37,678 nucleotides of DNA from an uncultured Bacteroidales bacterium. GTDB lineage: Bacteria > Bacteroidota > Bacteroidia > Bacteroidales > UBA932. Made by a program: the position numbers and the translations under genes. The number at the start of each line of letters is the position of its first letter. Within the stretch, counting starts at the first letter, position 1. This document shows positions 16,656-25,521 of the stretch, one piece after another. Under the pieces are notes generated by a model. The model did no database searches, was not told where the DNA came from, and worked only from the letters and a program-made list of their open reading frames with translations. The DNA lies in the NCBI GenBank assembly GCA_946406095.1, contig CAMJJO010000003.1, forward strand, positions 1-37,678, written 5' to 3'.

Positions 16656-17489
16656 ATGAAAACGTTAAATATAATATTTGCGGCGATGGCCGCGATTGTG
16701 GCGATGTCCTGCAACAAGGATGCAAGCATGACGGAGAGGAAGTTGCCGGGGCATTGCGAACCTATCAGTTTCAAGGTCGATGGGGTGAACGTGGACGTAT
16801 CCACCAAAGTGACCCCCGTTACGGATCTGGCCTCTTTCAATGTCATGGCCAGTACCGGAACCGTGGCGTATGAGACTTATGCCTGGACCGTAGTTGCTAC
16901 AAAATCGGGAGACAGCTATATTACGAACAAGTATTGGCCCAGTACCGACCCTTCGTATCATTTCTATGCGGCCAATACTTCTTTGAGTTTTATGTCGAAC
17001 GGAGCGACGGTCACTGTGGACAGTTCGGAGGATATAGTCTGCGCATACAAGAGCAGCCCGCAGTATGGTGTCCCGACACTGGTCAATTTCCGCCATATCC
17101 TGACCAGGATCGGCACGGCGACGATAAGCATCCCAGACGGCTACTCCATATCGGATGCAAGTATAGGAATCAAGAAAATAAGGACTTCGGGCACCTACAA
17201 TCTGCGCACGAAGGGGTGGACCGGGACCAACGAAATCCAGATGCAGCCAGTGCAGGAGGGGAGCAACGATCTGTATTTCATTCCCGGGCAATATGATGTC
17301 AGCGTGACTTTTACCCTCACCAAGGGAGATTTCACCGGCACATACACAAGTGTGACCAATGTGGATTTCCAACCAGAAAAAATAAACAATCTGGAAATCA
17401 ATATCGTCAAGGATCCTGCCGTGCTGGTAAGCTTCTCCGTGACGGTTATAGACTGGGAGGCCAAATCGGTTCCTGTAACTTTGACATAG
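16656..17489 (+). CDS. Fimbrillin-like accessory pilin (Mfa_like_1 type), lipoprotein
   Basis: A 277-residue lipoprotein with Cys19 after AMS. It resembles Bacteroidales fimbrillin-family accessory subunits: FNVMASTGTVAYETYAWTVV, YWPSTDPSYHFYAAN, NFRHILTRIGTATISIP, then LYFIPGQYDVSVTFTL and a final FSVTVIDWEAKSVPVTL. The YWP...YHFYA and FRHILTRI phrases are typical of the family. The ATG at 16656 is chosen over the upstream TTG. It probably sits near the pilus tip or acts as an adaptor, as Mfa3/Mfa4 do; that is by position only. Confidence 0.85.
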   Translation: MKTLNIIFAAMAAIVAMSCNKDASMTERKLPGHCEPISFKVDGVNVDVSTKVTPVTDLASFNVMASTGTVAYETYAWTVVATKSGDSYITNKYWPSTDPSYHFYAANTSLSFMSNGATVTVDSSEDIVCAYKSSPQYGVPTLVNFRHILTRIGTATISIPDGYSISDASIGIKKIRTSGTYNLRTKGWTGTNEIQMQPVQEGSNDLYFIPGQYDVSVTFTLTKGDFTGTYTSVTNVDFQPEKINNLEINIVKDPAVLVSFSVTVIDWEAKSVPVTLT

Positions 17490-17493
17490 AGTT

Positions 17494-18477
17494 ATGAAAA
17501 GGCTTTCCATAATGCTATTGCTCCTGTGCGGGTGCACGACCGAACTGCGTCAGACCCAGAACCTGACTGCAGAGGCGGAGCCTACCCGTATCGAATTCAG
17601 GGGGGTGAAATCTTCTGAAGGAAACGGAGATGCCGGCTTATCGGAATTCCACTATCTGACCTACGATTTCAATCTTGGCAGTTGGAGCGGAGAGCTGGGA
17701 GGCACTGCGGTCCGGGGCGGAAACGACTCCGGGCCGTTCTTCCCGGCTGATGCTACCAGACAATACTGGCCGGAGGGCAAGATTTACTCTTTTTATGCTT
17801 CGGGCTATAACAATGCCCTGACTTATGAAGAAGAGGATGTGGAGTTCGGCACGGCCATGATGCTATACAGTTCAGGCACGACGGCTACCCTCAGCATAAA
17901 GAACAGGCATCATAACGTGGACTGGATGGCGGCCAAAGTGCTGCATCAGGAAAAGGTTGACGGCATTCCGCTGCAATTCAAACACGTTTGTGCACGAGTG
18001 TGCGAACTGATTTTCAATTTGGAGGCATACAAGACATGGATAGAGGAGAAGGAACTGGATATTTCCGACATAGTCTCCGTAAACTGCAGCCTTAGCGACG
18101 TGGATGAACAGACCTATGTGTTTTCTTCCGAGAGCCAGAGCCTGTTCAGGAGAGAATCGTCGGACTATACGGATTCGCCCTTGCACCAGATTGACGGACG
18201 CAGAAGCCTGAATCTGGCCGCCGGAGGCTCGTCGGCAAGCATCTCCTATTATGCATTTCCGGGCAGACACACCATTAAGATTCACATCCAGGCTGTGGAT
18301 GCTGATGGAGTGCAAGTGGTGGACGACCGTGTGCTGAGTGGAGAAGTGGACCTGCCGATGAACTCCGACTGTTCGCTGAATATCGTGCTGAACCCGGATG
18401 AACGCAAGCTGGGAATCGCTGTGATGACCTCCATCGCTGCCTGGGATTCGGGAGGCGCCGGAACTGTGATGGAATAA
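17494..18477 (+). CDS. Fimbrillin-like accessory pilin, lipoprotein
   Basis: A 327-residue lipoprotein with Cys14 after LLLLCG. It carries the same fimbrillin marks as its upstream neighbour: RQYWPEGKIYSFYASGYNNAL, MAAKVLHQ, LQFKHVCARVCELIFNLEAY, and ASISYYAFPGRHTIKIHIQAV near the C-terminus. It starts 4 bases after the previous stop, and the next gene follows after 12 bases. It is probably a second accessory or adaptor subunit. Its low similarity to the preceding pilin by eye suggests old divergence and not a recent duplication. Confidence 0.83.
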   Translation: MKRLSIMLLLLCGCTTELRQTQNLTAEAEPTRIEFRGVKSSEGNGDAGLSEFHYLTYDFNLGSWSGELGGTAVRGGNDSGPFFPADATRQYWPEGKIYSFYASGYNNALTYEEEDVEFGTAMMLYSSGTTATLSIKNRHHNVDWMAAKVLHQEKVDGIPLQFKHVCARVCELIFNLEAYKTWIEEKELDISDIVSVNCSLSDVDEQTYVFSSESQSLFRRESSDYTDSPLHQIDGRRSLNLAAGGSSASISYYAFPGRHTIKIHIQAVDADGVQVVDDRVLSGEVDLPMNSDCSLNIVLNPDERKLGIAVMTSIAAWDSGGAGTVME

Positions 18478-18489
18478 AGACTGCAAAAT

Positions 18490-19419
18490 ATGAAAAGGAT
18501 ACTGATTTGCATTCCGCTGATCGTGCTGGCGGTCTCCTGCTCCGGCTTGACAGATGCCGGTCCGGTGCCGGCACAATCCATCTCCCATACACGCAAGGTT
18601 CCGCTGCGCCTCCGCTCAAGCGGCAGCCGTTCGCTGGATCTATGCGCATTCCGCAGCGACGGTTCGCTGTATGCTCACGTCCGGCGGGAAGGGGATTCGA
18701 TTACGGCGGAACTTGCCGCGGGAGAAACTATGATCTGGTGGCTCGTGGCGGATGCTCCGGAGGAATTGCTGGAGACGACGGCATCTCTGGCACAGTTGGA
18801 ACGTGCTAAAGTGTTGCTTGAGGATAATACGAGGGAATCGTTCGTAATGACCGGATACGGGGCGGGAGTCCTGACTGGGAATACGGAGAAAGTCCTGAAT
18901 ATGAGAAGGCTCGTGTGTAAGGTGTCCGTAGGAAAGCTGACACCTTCTTTCCTCGGAGAAGAAGAGTATGCGGGCAAGCGGGCGGTTCTGGAAAGGGCGT
19001 TTCTCCTGAATGCTCCAAGCGCCGTTTTTCTCGATGGCAAGCCATCTGCGGATGACATGTGCAATGTCGGTTGCCTGGATTCCGGCCTGCCCCGGGGATT
19101 GTCCGATCTGGTCTCATGTGACCTGGCGTCGAATCTGGAAGGCACTGCCGCCCGCAGCCTGGACCTGAGTCTGTATTGCTGCCCCAATCCGCTTGGGAAT
19201 ACCAGTCTGGTTCTGGAACTGTCGATAGAAGGGGAGACCAGCTACTATCCGATCTCCCTTCCTCCGTTGCAGAGCAATTGCGAGTACCATGTTCCGGAAG
19301 TGGAGCTGCTCGGAGATGGGTCGGCGTCTCCGGATTTGCCGGTGGACAGGAAGTCGGTCGGTTTTACCATAGTGGTGAATCCTTGGGAAAATGAATATAA
19401 GGATCTAATATTGGATTAA
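18490..19419 (+). CDS. Fimbrillin-like lipoprotein, probable pilus subunit
   Basis: A 309-residue lipoprotein with Cys17 after VLAVS. Beta-rich throughout, with DLCAFRSDGSLYAHV, a central RLVCKVSVGKL corresponding to the conserved strand after which fimbrillins change domain, SLYCCPNPLGNTSLVLELSIEG, and a final VGFTIVVNPWENEYKDLILD. The terminal strand resembles the donor strand of FimA-type subunits. Family membership is less obvious than for the two genes upstream, so it is inferred partly from operon position. Confidence 0.78.
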   Translation: MKRILICIPLIVLAVSCSGLTDAGPVPAQSISHTRKVPLRLRSSGSRSLDLCAFRSDGSLYAHVRREGDSITAELAAGETMIWWLVADAPEELLETTASLAQLERAKVLLEDNTRESFVMTGYGAGVLTGNTEKVLNMRRLVCKVSVGKLTPSFLGEEEYAGKRAVLERAFLLNAPSAVFLDGKPSADDMCNVGCLDSGLPRGLSDLVSCDLASNLEGTAARSLDLSLYCCPNPLGNTSLVLELSIEGETSYYPISLPPLQSNCEYHVPEVELLGDGSASPDLPVDRKSVGFTIVVNPWENEYKDLILD

Positions 19420-19430
19420 ATGCAAAACAA

Positions 19431-22010
19431 ATGAAAATCAACAATATACGTTATTTGATATTGCTGCCTGTCCTGCTTGCGCCAAGCTGCTCCGAAGAGT
19501 ATCTTGCCGAAATGGCTCCCGGCACCGAGGCGGACATAAATCTGACCGTGAGCGGCGATGTCTCGTCGAAGAGCTCGCTGCTCGCAAACGAGAGCCTGGT
19601 GAAGGACCTGAATATCTGGGTGTATTCATCCTCGGGGCAGTTGGTGGAGACCTTCTTCCTGGATGGGCTGTCGTTTTCGTCATCGGGCAGCGTGAACGTC
19701 ACCACGACGGCCGGAGGGCACAGCAAGCTTATAGTTATAGGCAATGCGGGGCGGGCTCTGAACGCCCCGGCAAGGAGTACGGACAGCGTGCAGATATCGA
19801 TGTCTTATCCTAACGATGCCTCGGCAGCGATGCCGATGGTAGGCGAGGGCCTGCTCAGCCTGACTTCCAGCGGCATGCGAAGTGACGTGGAATTGAACAG
19901 GGCCATGTGCAGAATGGCTTTGAAAGTGGGCCTGAACAGTTCTCTTGCGGCAGCGGGAGGCGTACTGGGAGGGAATATCCGGATAAGCCGTGCCGGCCTT
20001 TTCAACAGTCCTTCGGTGATGACCCTGCAGCCGTCGGCGGCCTGGGAAAGCGCCCGTTCCTTCAAGGCTGCGGCGGGCACTGCTTTCGCTCCCGGGGACT
20101 GCCTGTCCGCGGCTGATATCTCTACCTTGTATTCCGGGGGCACGGTATACCTCTACGGCCTCCCTAACTTCACGGACCTCCCGTATCTGGACGGCCCTTC
20201 CGCGCTCACGGCGTTCTCGTCCTACATAGAGATGCTGCTGGAATTCGATGGCATAGGAAATGTGGGCGAAGGGAGTGTGCTATGCCGTTTCTATGCCAAT
20301 GACGGGGCCAGGATCGGCCTGAAGGGCGGATGCAGCTACAGCTGCCAGGTGCTGATCTCGAACGACGGTGCATCCAACTCATGGAGGAAAGATGATTTCC
20401 GCCTCGATATGCCGGACAGATTCCTTGCGGGGGAGAGCAAGAGCATATATCTCCATTCAAGGAATCACGGGGCCCAGGAAGTGTCCTTTTCGCTTTCCGA
20501 AACCCCGGGAGTGGGAGAAACGCCGGTGTTCAGATTGGGGGAGAAGGTGTCGGATACTTTCCTTCAGGGTATTCGGGTGATTGCGAAAACGGTAGGAACC
20601 GGCACCTTGTACTGCTTCGATTCCAACAATGAAATGATGGGCGAGGTTCCGCTGACGGCGGTATGGCCGGAGATTGCCGTCTCCGACAAAGTGCTGGATG
20701 TGACCGGGGCCGAGGTGCCTCTGGATTTGCAGGGACTGACCGACGCCTTCTCGAAAAGGGCCTCGGACGAGTTGTATGAATCTCTCTACGGCATAGCCTC
20801 GGTCGAACCCACCGAAATCATTTCCGGTTTGCATGGTCAGGATTTTATCCACGCTGAAGGTTCCGATGCCTTGCTTTATGTAGATGAATTGTTCTGGAGC
20901 CGTGCGGGAGTGAGCAGAAACTGGACGGAAGCTGTCGGAAAGACTATCCCTTACAGGGTAACGCTGGCATGCGGGTTAACTGCCGATTTCAACGTTTCGA
21001 TTGCCAATGTGTTGGTGGCTCCGTTTCGCGGAGACAGGGATTTCGGAGAGGCTTTCGACATTTCGGAGATAGAGGACCCGCTCCCGAAGATGGCCGCCCT
21101 GGCAAATCAGAATTCGATCACCGCCCAAGTATACGCGGACGTGCCGTCCAGCTTCAATACGCAGACAAGAGACCAGTGGCAGCAAAACGGCTGGCGCAGC
21201 TGGTATGGAGGCACGCAGCTGAGTGCAGGCACGGTGGCGGACTCATACGTGGATTCCTGGAGCGGCAGCGGCATCCGCTGGGTGCTGACATCTGTGGCCA
21301 CAAAATCGCTTTACGGGCCATCCGTGCCGCTTTATATCGGGAAACTGAATCCCCATTGCGGGGAATACGTCCGGGAGTTGCTCGGCCATTACGCCTCTAC
21401 GGTTTACCACCCAGTGGGAGTTGAACTATATATCGAGCGTCTGGCTACGTATAATTCCGGCGGTAGGTACAATACCGTGTTTGTGCACGGGACGGATTAT
21501 TACAGCACCGATAACCTGATCAATTTCACCACCTGCCTCTGTTTCAGGCCGCATTTGGCTGGTACCGTTCTGGATATAGAGCACGGCAGCTTTGCGTATC
21601 AGGGTCGCGACAGCGGGCCAGCCTACTCCAATTTCTCAAATATCGGTCCCTATGGTTATGCAACCCTGAGCAACGGCGACTTCCTGGAGACCAACTGGGA
21701 CGGGGATCTGTATAAGAACAGCGATTTCAACTATGGATCCGGGCCCGTATTCGGCACGAGCATTTTCAACTACAATGTGCGCCCTCCATATAGCGGGAGT
21801 GCATTCGGAGCCATCAAAGGCCTGCATCTGGCGCTGTATTATTACGCTCCCTACACATATCAGGGAGGGCACGCTGAGATTGCAGACAACTACGGACACG
21901 TCGGCAGCAAAGGCCACGTGTCCGTAGAGAAGTGGAGTGTTTCTTCCAAGGCCTTTTTCGAATGGCCGGAAGAAGAATTCATCAGGCCTTCGCCTTCTGG
22001 GGATCTTTGA
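19431..22010 (+). CDS. Large probable pilus tip adhesin, DUF4906-like
   Basis: An 859-residue lipoprotein with Cys20 after APS. The first 300 residues or so look like a fimbrillin (LNIWVYSSSGQLVETFF, SKLIVIGNAG, ELNRAMCRMALKVGLN, TVYLYGLPNF). The remaining 550 are a separate beta-rich, aromatic-rich region (WQQNGWRSWYGGTQL, YNTVFVHGTDYY, LHLALYYYAPYTYQGG) with no von Willebrand A motif. Bacteroidales pilus operons often end with a protein of this size and layout, commonly annotated DUF4906, which is taken as the tip. The ligand is unknown. Its last 29 bases overlap the convergent transporter gene. Confidence 0.78.
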   Translation: MKINNIRYLILLPVLLAPSCSEEYLAEMAPGTEADINLTVSGDVSSKSSLLANESLVKDLNIWVYSSSGQLVETFFLDGLSFSSSGSVNVTTTAGGHSKLIVIGNAGRALNAPARSTDSVQISMSYPNDASAAMPMVGEGLLSLTSSGMRSDVELNRAMCRMALKVGLNSSLAAAGGVLGGNIRISRAGLFNSPSVMTLQPSAAWESARSFKAAAGTAFAPGDCLSAADISTLYSGGTVYLYGLPNFTDLPYLDGPSALTAFSSYIEMLLEFDGIGNVGEGSVLCRFYANDGARIGLKGGCSYSCQVLISNDGASNSWRKDDFRLDMPDRFLAGESKSIYLHSRNHGAQEVSFSLSETPGVGETPVFRLGEKVSDTFLQGIRVIAKTVGTGTLYCFDSNNEMMGEVPLTAVWPEIAVSDKVLDVTGAEVPLDLQGLTDAFSKRASDELYESLYGIASVEPTEIISGLHGQDFIHAEGSDALLYVDELFWSRAGVSRNWTEAVGKTIPYRVTLACGLTADFNVSIANVLVAPFRGDRDFGEAFDISEIEDPLPKMAALANQNSITAQVYADVPSSFNTQTRDQWQQNGWRSWYGGTQLSAGTVADSYVDSWSGSGIRWVLTSVATKSLYGPSVPLYIGKLNPHCGEYVRELLGHYASTVYHPVGVELYIERLATYNSGGRYNTVFVHGTDYYSTDNLINFTTCLCFRPHLAGTVLDIEHGSFAYQGRDSGPAYSNFSNIGPYGYATLSNGDFLETNWDGDLYKNSDFNYGSGPVFGTSIFNYNVRPPYSGSAFGAIKGLHLALYYYAPYTYQGGHAEIADNYGHVGSKGHVSVEKWSVSSKAFFEWPEEEFIRPSPSGDL

Positions 22011-23253
22011 ACAGGATCATGAAGAGCAGGCCGACTATGAAGGCATATCCTGCAAAGATGTACCAAGCCTTGGACCAGGAAGGAACCGCGGCATTGTAGA
22101 CGGTGGCGTCCACGACTGCTCCGGCGCAGAGGGTGCCGATGGTGGCTCCCAGGCCGTTGGTCATCAGCATGAACACACCCTGGGCGCTGGAACGGATGTC
22201 CGGGGTGGTGTTCTCGTTGACATAAAGCGAACCGGAGATGTTGAAGAAGTCGAATGCCACGCCATAGACGATGCAGCTCAGGATGAAGAGAAGCACGCCA
22301 GGCATTGCAGGATTGCCGGCTCCGAAGAAGCCGAAGCGGAACACCCAGGCGAACATTGCCATAAGCATTACCTTCTTGATGCCGAAACGCTTCATGCAGA
22401 TAGGGATCAGAAGGATGCAGAGGGTTTCGGATGCCTGGCTGATGGCGATCAGGGCATTGGAGTTCTTGACTGCAAAGGTGTTGGCAAGTGCAGGATCGGC
22501 AGCGAACGAACCAAGGAAGGTATTTGCATAGCCATTGGTGATCTGGAGCGACGCGCCAAGCAGCATCGAGAAGATGAAGAATATTGCGAACTGGCCTTGC
22601 TTGAACAGGCTGAACGCCTTAAGCCCGAAGGCCTCGGCCAGGCTCTTGGATTCTCCGCGGTTGATGTCGCAAGCGGGCATCGACAGCGCGTATGCGCAAA
22701 GCACTATGGAAAGAATGCCCGAGAAGAAGAGCTGGTTGTAATTGTCCTGCATTGCAACTCCGCCGATCTTGATGAAATTGGTGAGGAGCATACTCGCGAT
22801 GAATCCGACCGTGCCGAAGACGCGAAGCGGGGGATATGCGGTGACGGGATCCATTCCGGCCTTGCCCAATGCGTTGTATGCCACGGAGTTGGATATGGCG
22901 ATGGTGGGCATATAGAAGGCTACACTGATGCTGTAGAGGACGAATAGCGGGGCGAAGGCGACTGCATCCCCTGCGCTCATGCAGTAGAACCCGGCTCCAA
23001 GCATGAAGAGGCCTGCAAGGCCATGGCAGAGGGAGAGGGTTTTCTGAGCGGGGATGAAACGGTCTGCCACTATACCCATGAGAGTGGGCATGAAGATGGA
23101 CACGATGCCCTGCATGGCGAAGAACCACTTGATCTGGGGGCCAAGCCCGGCCATCCCGAGGTAACGGCCGAGAGAGGTGAGATAGGCTCCCCAGGCCGCA
23201 TACTGCAGTATAAGCATCAGGACAAGCCTGAATTTAAGCTGATTGTTTTTCAT
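21982..23253 (-). CDS. nupG: Nucleoside:H+ symporter, NupG-like MFS transporter
   Basis: A 423-residue integral membrane protein with about 12 hydrophobic helices. Family-like segments include FRLVLMLILQYAAWGAYLTSLGRYL at the N-terminus, GIVADRFIPAQK in the first cytoplasmic loop, YMPTIAISNSVAYNAL, and LRVFGTVGFI. These match the nucleoside:proton symporters of the NupG/XapB family, which import nucleosides across the inner membrane. Its 3' end overlaps the convergent tip-adhesin gene by 29 bases. It is divergent from tgt, and the two -7 boxes are separated by 21 bases that include an inverted repeat. Substrate range cannot be read from sequence. Confidence 0.88.
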   Translation of the reverse strand: MKNNQLKFRLVLMLILQYAAWGAYLTSLGRYLGMAGLGPQIKWFFAMQGIVSIFMPTLMGIVADRFIPAQKTLSLCHGLAGLFMLGAGFYCMSAGDAVAFAPLFVLYSISVAFYMPTIAISNSVAYNALGKAGMDPVTAYPPLRVFGTVGFIASMLLTNFIKIGGVAMQDNYNQLFFSGILSIVLCAYALSMPACDINRGESKSLAEAFGLKAFSLFKQGQFAIFFIFSMLLGASLQITNGYANTFLGSFAADPALANTFAVKNSNALIAISQASETLCILLIPICMKRFGIKKVMLMAMFAWVFRFGFFGAGNPAMPGVLLFILSCIVYGVAFDFFNISGSLYVNENTTPDIRSSAQGVFMLMTNGLGATIGTLCAGAVVDATVYNAAVPSWSKAWYIFAGYAFIVGLLFMILFKDPQKAKA

Positions 23254-23276
23254 TATTCGATGCTTTGATGAACAGA

Positions 23277-23284
23277 CAAATTTA
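23277..23284 (-). promoter_or_regulatory. -7 promoter box for the nucleoside transporter
   Basis: The minus strand reads TAAATTTG, an exact -7 match 23 bases before the ATG at 23253. It overlaps the left arm of the inverted repeat at 23279-23302. Confidence 0.5.
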
Positions 23285-23302
23285 GCGTTTTTCTGCTAAA
23301 TT
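23279..23302. repeat. Inverted repeat between the divergent nupG-like and tgt promoters
   Basis: AATTTAGC and GCTAAATT are perfect 8-base arms separated by GTTTTTCT. The left arm overlaps the leftward -7 box and the right arm ends 3 bases before the rightward one. This is a good position for an operator controlling both genes. Confidence 0.5.
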
Positions 23303-23305
23303 GCT

Positions 23306-23313
23306 TATATTTG
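23306..23313 (+). promoter_or_regulatory. -7 promoter box for the tgt operon, 4 bases from the ATG
   Basis: TATATTTG is an exact match and ends at 23313, while the ATG begins at 23318. A normal start site would fall at or inside the first codon, so the mRNA may be leaderless. Confidence 0.55.
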
Positions 23314-23317
23314 AAAG

Positions 23318-24448
23318 ATGAAATTTGAAAAGACCCATTCGGACCATTCAAGCTCCGCCCGCTGCGGTGTCCTTCATACGGATCACGGCGATATCCGCAC
23401 CCCCATTTTTATGCCTGTGGGCACGGTGGGGTCGGTAAAAGGGGTTTATCACAGGGATCTGAAGGAAGATATAAAGGCCGAAATAATTCTCGGCAACACC
23501 TACCATCTTTATCTCCGCCCCGGGCTGGATATACTCCGCCAGGCCGGAGGTCTGCACAAGTTCGAGAACTGGGACCGTCCCATCCTCACCGACAGCGGTG
23601 GATTTCAGGTGTTCAGCCTAAGCCCCATACGCAAACTCACTCCGGACGGATGCACTTTCCAGAGCCACATAGATGGCAGCCGGCATACTTTCACTCCGGA
23701 GAATAACGTTGATACCCAGCGCATTATCGGCGCTGACATAATGATGGCGCTGGATGAGTGCTGCCCCGGGGATGCAGACCATGCCTATGCCCGCAAGAGC
23801 CTGAATCTCACCAAGTCCTGGCTGGAACGCTACGACAAGCGTTTCCGGGAAACCGAGCCCCTCTACGGCTATAGCCAGTGCTACTTCCCCATAGTCCAGG
23901 GATGCGTGTATCCGGACCTTCGCAAGGAGGCGGTGGAACATGCGGTGCAGTTCGATGCCGACGGCTACGCCATTGGCGGCCTGGCAGTGGGGGAGCCCAC
24001 GGAGAAGATGTATGAGATGCTGGAACTGGTATGCCCCCTTCTTCCGGCGGACCGCCCCCGTTACCTGATGGGAGTCGGCACCCCCGCGAACATCCTGGAG
24101 GGCATTGCAAGGGGAGTGGACATGTTCGACTGCGTGATGCCCACGCGCAACGGCCGCAACGGGATGCTCTTCACCTGGGACGGCATCATGAATATGCGCA
24201 ACGAGAAGTGGAAGGACGATTTCAGCCCTCTGGACCCTTCGGGCACGTCCTTTGTTGACCATACTTACACCAAAGCCTACCTGCGCCATCTCTTCATTTC
24301 CGGGGAGATGTTCGCCGGGATGATTGCGAGCGAACATAACCTCGCATTTTATCTCGACCTTGTCCGCCAGGCCCGCTTGCATATCGAGGCGGGAGACTTC
24401 GCGGCCTGGAAGGATGCGGCAGTGGCAAAGATTACGCAGAGACTATGA
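23318..24448 (+). CDS. tgt: tRNA-guanine transglycosylase (queuosine pathway)
   Basis: Tgt swaps guanine-34 of GUN-anticodon tRNAs for preQ1 on the way to queuosine. The 376-residue protein has DSGGFQVFSL with the general acid/base Asp92, GGLAVGEP in the base pocket, and FDCVMPTRNGRNG with the nucleophile Asp271. The usual C-terminal zinc site CxCxxC appears to be missing: the aligned positions in DPSGTSFVDHTYTKAYLRHL are Gly309, Ser311 and Asp314, while the distal His340 (SEHNLAFY) is kept. I recall the same loss in other Bacteroidota, so the enzyme is probably active without this zinc. It heads a coupled operon; the stop overlaps the next start as ATGA. Confidence 0.95.
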   Translation: MKFEKTHSDHSSSARCGVLHTDHGDIRTPIFMPVGTVGSVKGVYHRDLKEDIKAEIILGNTYHLYLRPGLDILRQAGGLHKFENWDRPILTDSGGFQVFSLSPIRKLTPDGCTFQSHIDGSRHTFTPENNVDTQRIIGADIMMALDECCPGDADHAYARKSLNLTKSWLERYDKRFRETEPLYGYSQCYFPIVQGCVYPDLRKEAVEHAVQFDADGYAIGGLAVGEPTEKMYEMLELVCPLLPADRPRYLMGVGTPANILEGIARGVDMFDCVMPTRNGRNGMLFTWDGIMNMRNEKWKDDFSPLDPSGTSFVDHTYTKAYLRHLFISGEMFAGMIASEHNLAFYLDLVRQARLHIEAGDFAAWKDAAVAKITQRL

Positions 24449-25521
24449 GGAAACTCGACCTCTACATATCCAAGAAGTTCATCACGACCTTCTTCATGGC
24501 GTTGCTGCTGATCATCGGCATCGTCATAATCTTCGACATATCCGAGAAGGTGGATTATTTCGTCAAGAACGAGGCTCCTCTCAAGGCTATCATATTCGAC
24601 TACTATGTGAACTTCGTGCCGTATTTCGTGAATATGTTCAGCCCCCTGTTCGTATTCATCACTGTAATATTCTTCACTTCCAGGATGGCCGCCAATTCCG
24701 AATTCATCGCAATGCTGTCCGGAGGTGTGAGCTATGCCAGGATACTGGTGCCTTACGTGGCCTGCGCTCTTCTGATCGGGGCGCTTTCCCTGGGGCTCAA
24801 TCTATATGTGATACCCAAATCCAACGTCACGCGGACGGAATTCGAACAGAAATATCTCAAGAACAAGCAGGTACGGTTCCGCAACGTCCATTACCAGATC
24901 GCCCCCGGGCAGTTCGTGTATGTGGAATCTTTCAGCCGTTGGAACAATACCGCCTATAAATTCACCCTTGAGACCATAGAGGACAATAAACTCAAGAGCA
25001 AGCTGGAGGCGGATTCTGCCGTATGGGACAGCACCAAGGAGTGCTGGCGTCTCCGCAACTGGTTCATCCGGGACTATGCATCCGGGCTGGAAGACCATAT
25101 CACCAGCGGAGAAAAGAAAGATACCGTCATCGAACTGACGGTCACGGATTTCTATCGCAACGAAAAAACCGTGGAAACTCTTCCCATCAAGGATCTCAAC
25201 CAGCTGATAGCGACCCAGAACATGCGCGGAGATGCCAATGTGATGTTTGCCGAGATCGAGTTGCACAACCGCTTCGCGATGCCTTTTTCGGCTATCATCC
25301 TTACCATTATGGGAGTCTGCCTCTCTTCCCGCAAGAAGCGCGGAGGCATAGGCTGGAACCTGGGTGTCGGCATCGCTCTGGCCTTCTCTTACATCCTGTT
25401 CCTGCGCTTTGCCCAGATGTTCGTCTATGCGGGCACCATGCCTGCCAGCCTCGCCCTCTGGATACCTAACATATTATTTGCGCTGATTACTGTTTTCCTT
25501 TATACCAAAGCTCAGAAATAA
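24445..25521 (+). CDS. LptF/LptG family permease (YjgP/YjgQ)
   Basis: A 358-residue membrane protein of the LptFG family, which forms the inner-membrane part of the ABC system that extracts lipopolysaccharide for transport to the outer membrane. The layout is typical: about three hydrophobic helices up to residue 125 (FMALLLIIGIVIIFDI, SPLFVFITVIFFTSRMA, ALLIGALSLGLNLYVIP), a hydrophilic periplasmic domain of roughly residues 130-270, and three C-terminal helices. The conserved EFIAMLSGGVSYARILVPY coupling segment after helix 2 is present. Whether it is LptF or LptG cannot be decided here. Start and stop overlap the neighbouring genes, so expression is coupled to tgt and dut. Confidence 0.9.
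   Translation: MRKLDLYISKKFITTFFMALLLIIGIVIIFDISEKVDYFVKNEAPLKAIIFDYYVNFVPYFVNMFSPLFVFITVIFFTSRMAANSEFIAMLSGGVSYARILVPYVACALLIGALSLGLNLYVIPKSNVTRTEFEQKYLKNKQVRFRNVHYQIAPGQFVYVESFSRWNNTAYKFTLETIEDNKLKSKLEADSAVWDSTKECWRLRNWFIRDYASGLEDHITSGEKKDTVIELTVTDFYRNEKTVETLPIKDLNQLIATQNMRGDANVMFAEIELHNRFAMPFSAIILTIMGVCLSSRKKRGGIGWNLGVGIALAFSYILFLRFAQMFVYAGTMPASLALWIPNILFALITVFLYTKAQK

Noticed and set aside
12866..22010. Polysaccharide utilisation locus (SusC/SusD)
   Set aside because: There is no TonB-dependent receptor or SusD-like protein; the sequences fit fimbrillins instead.
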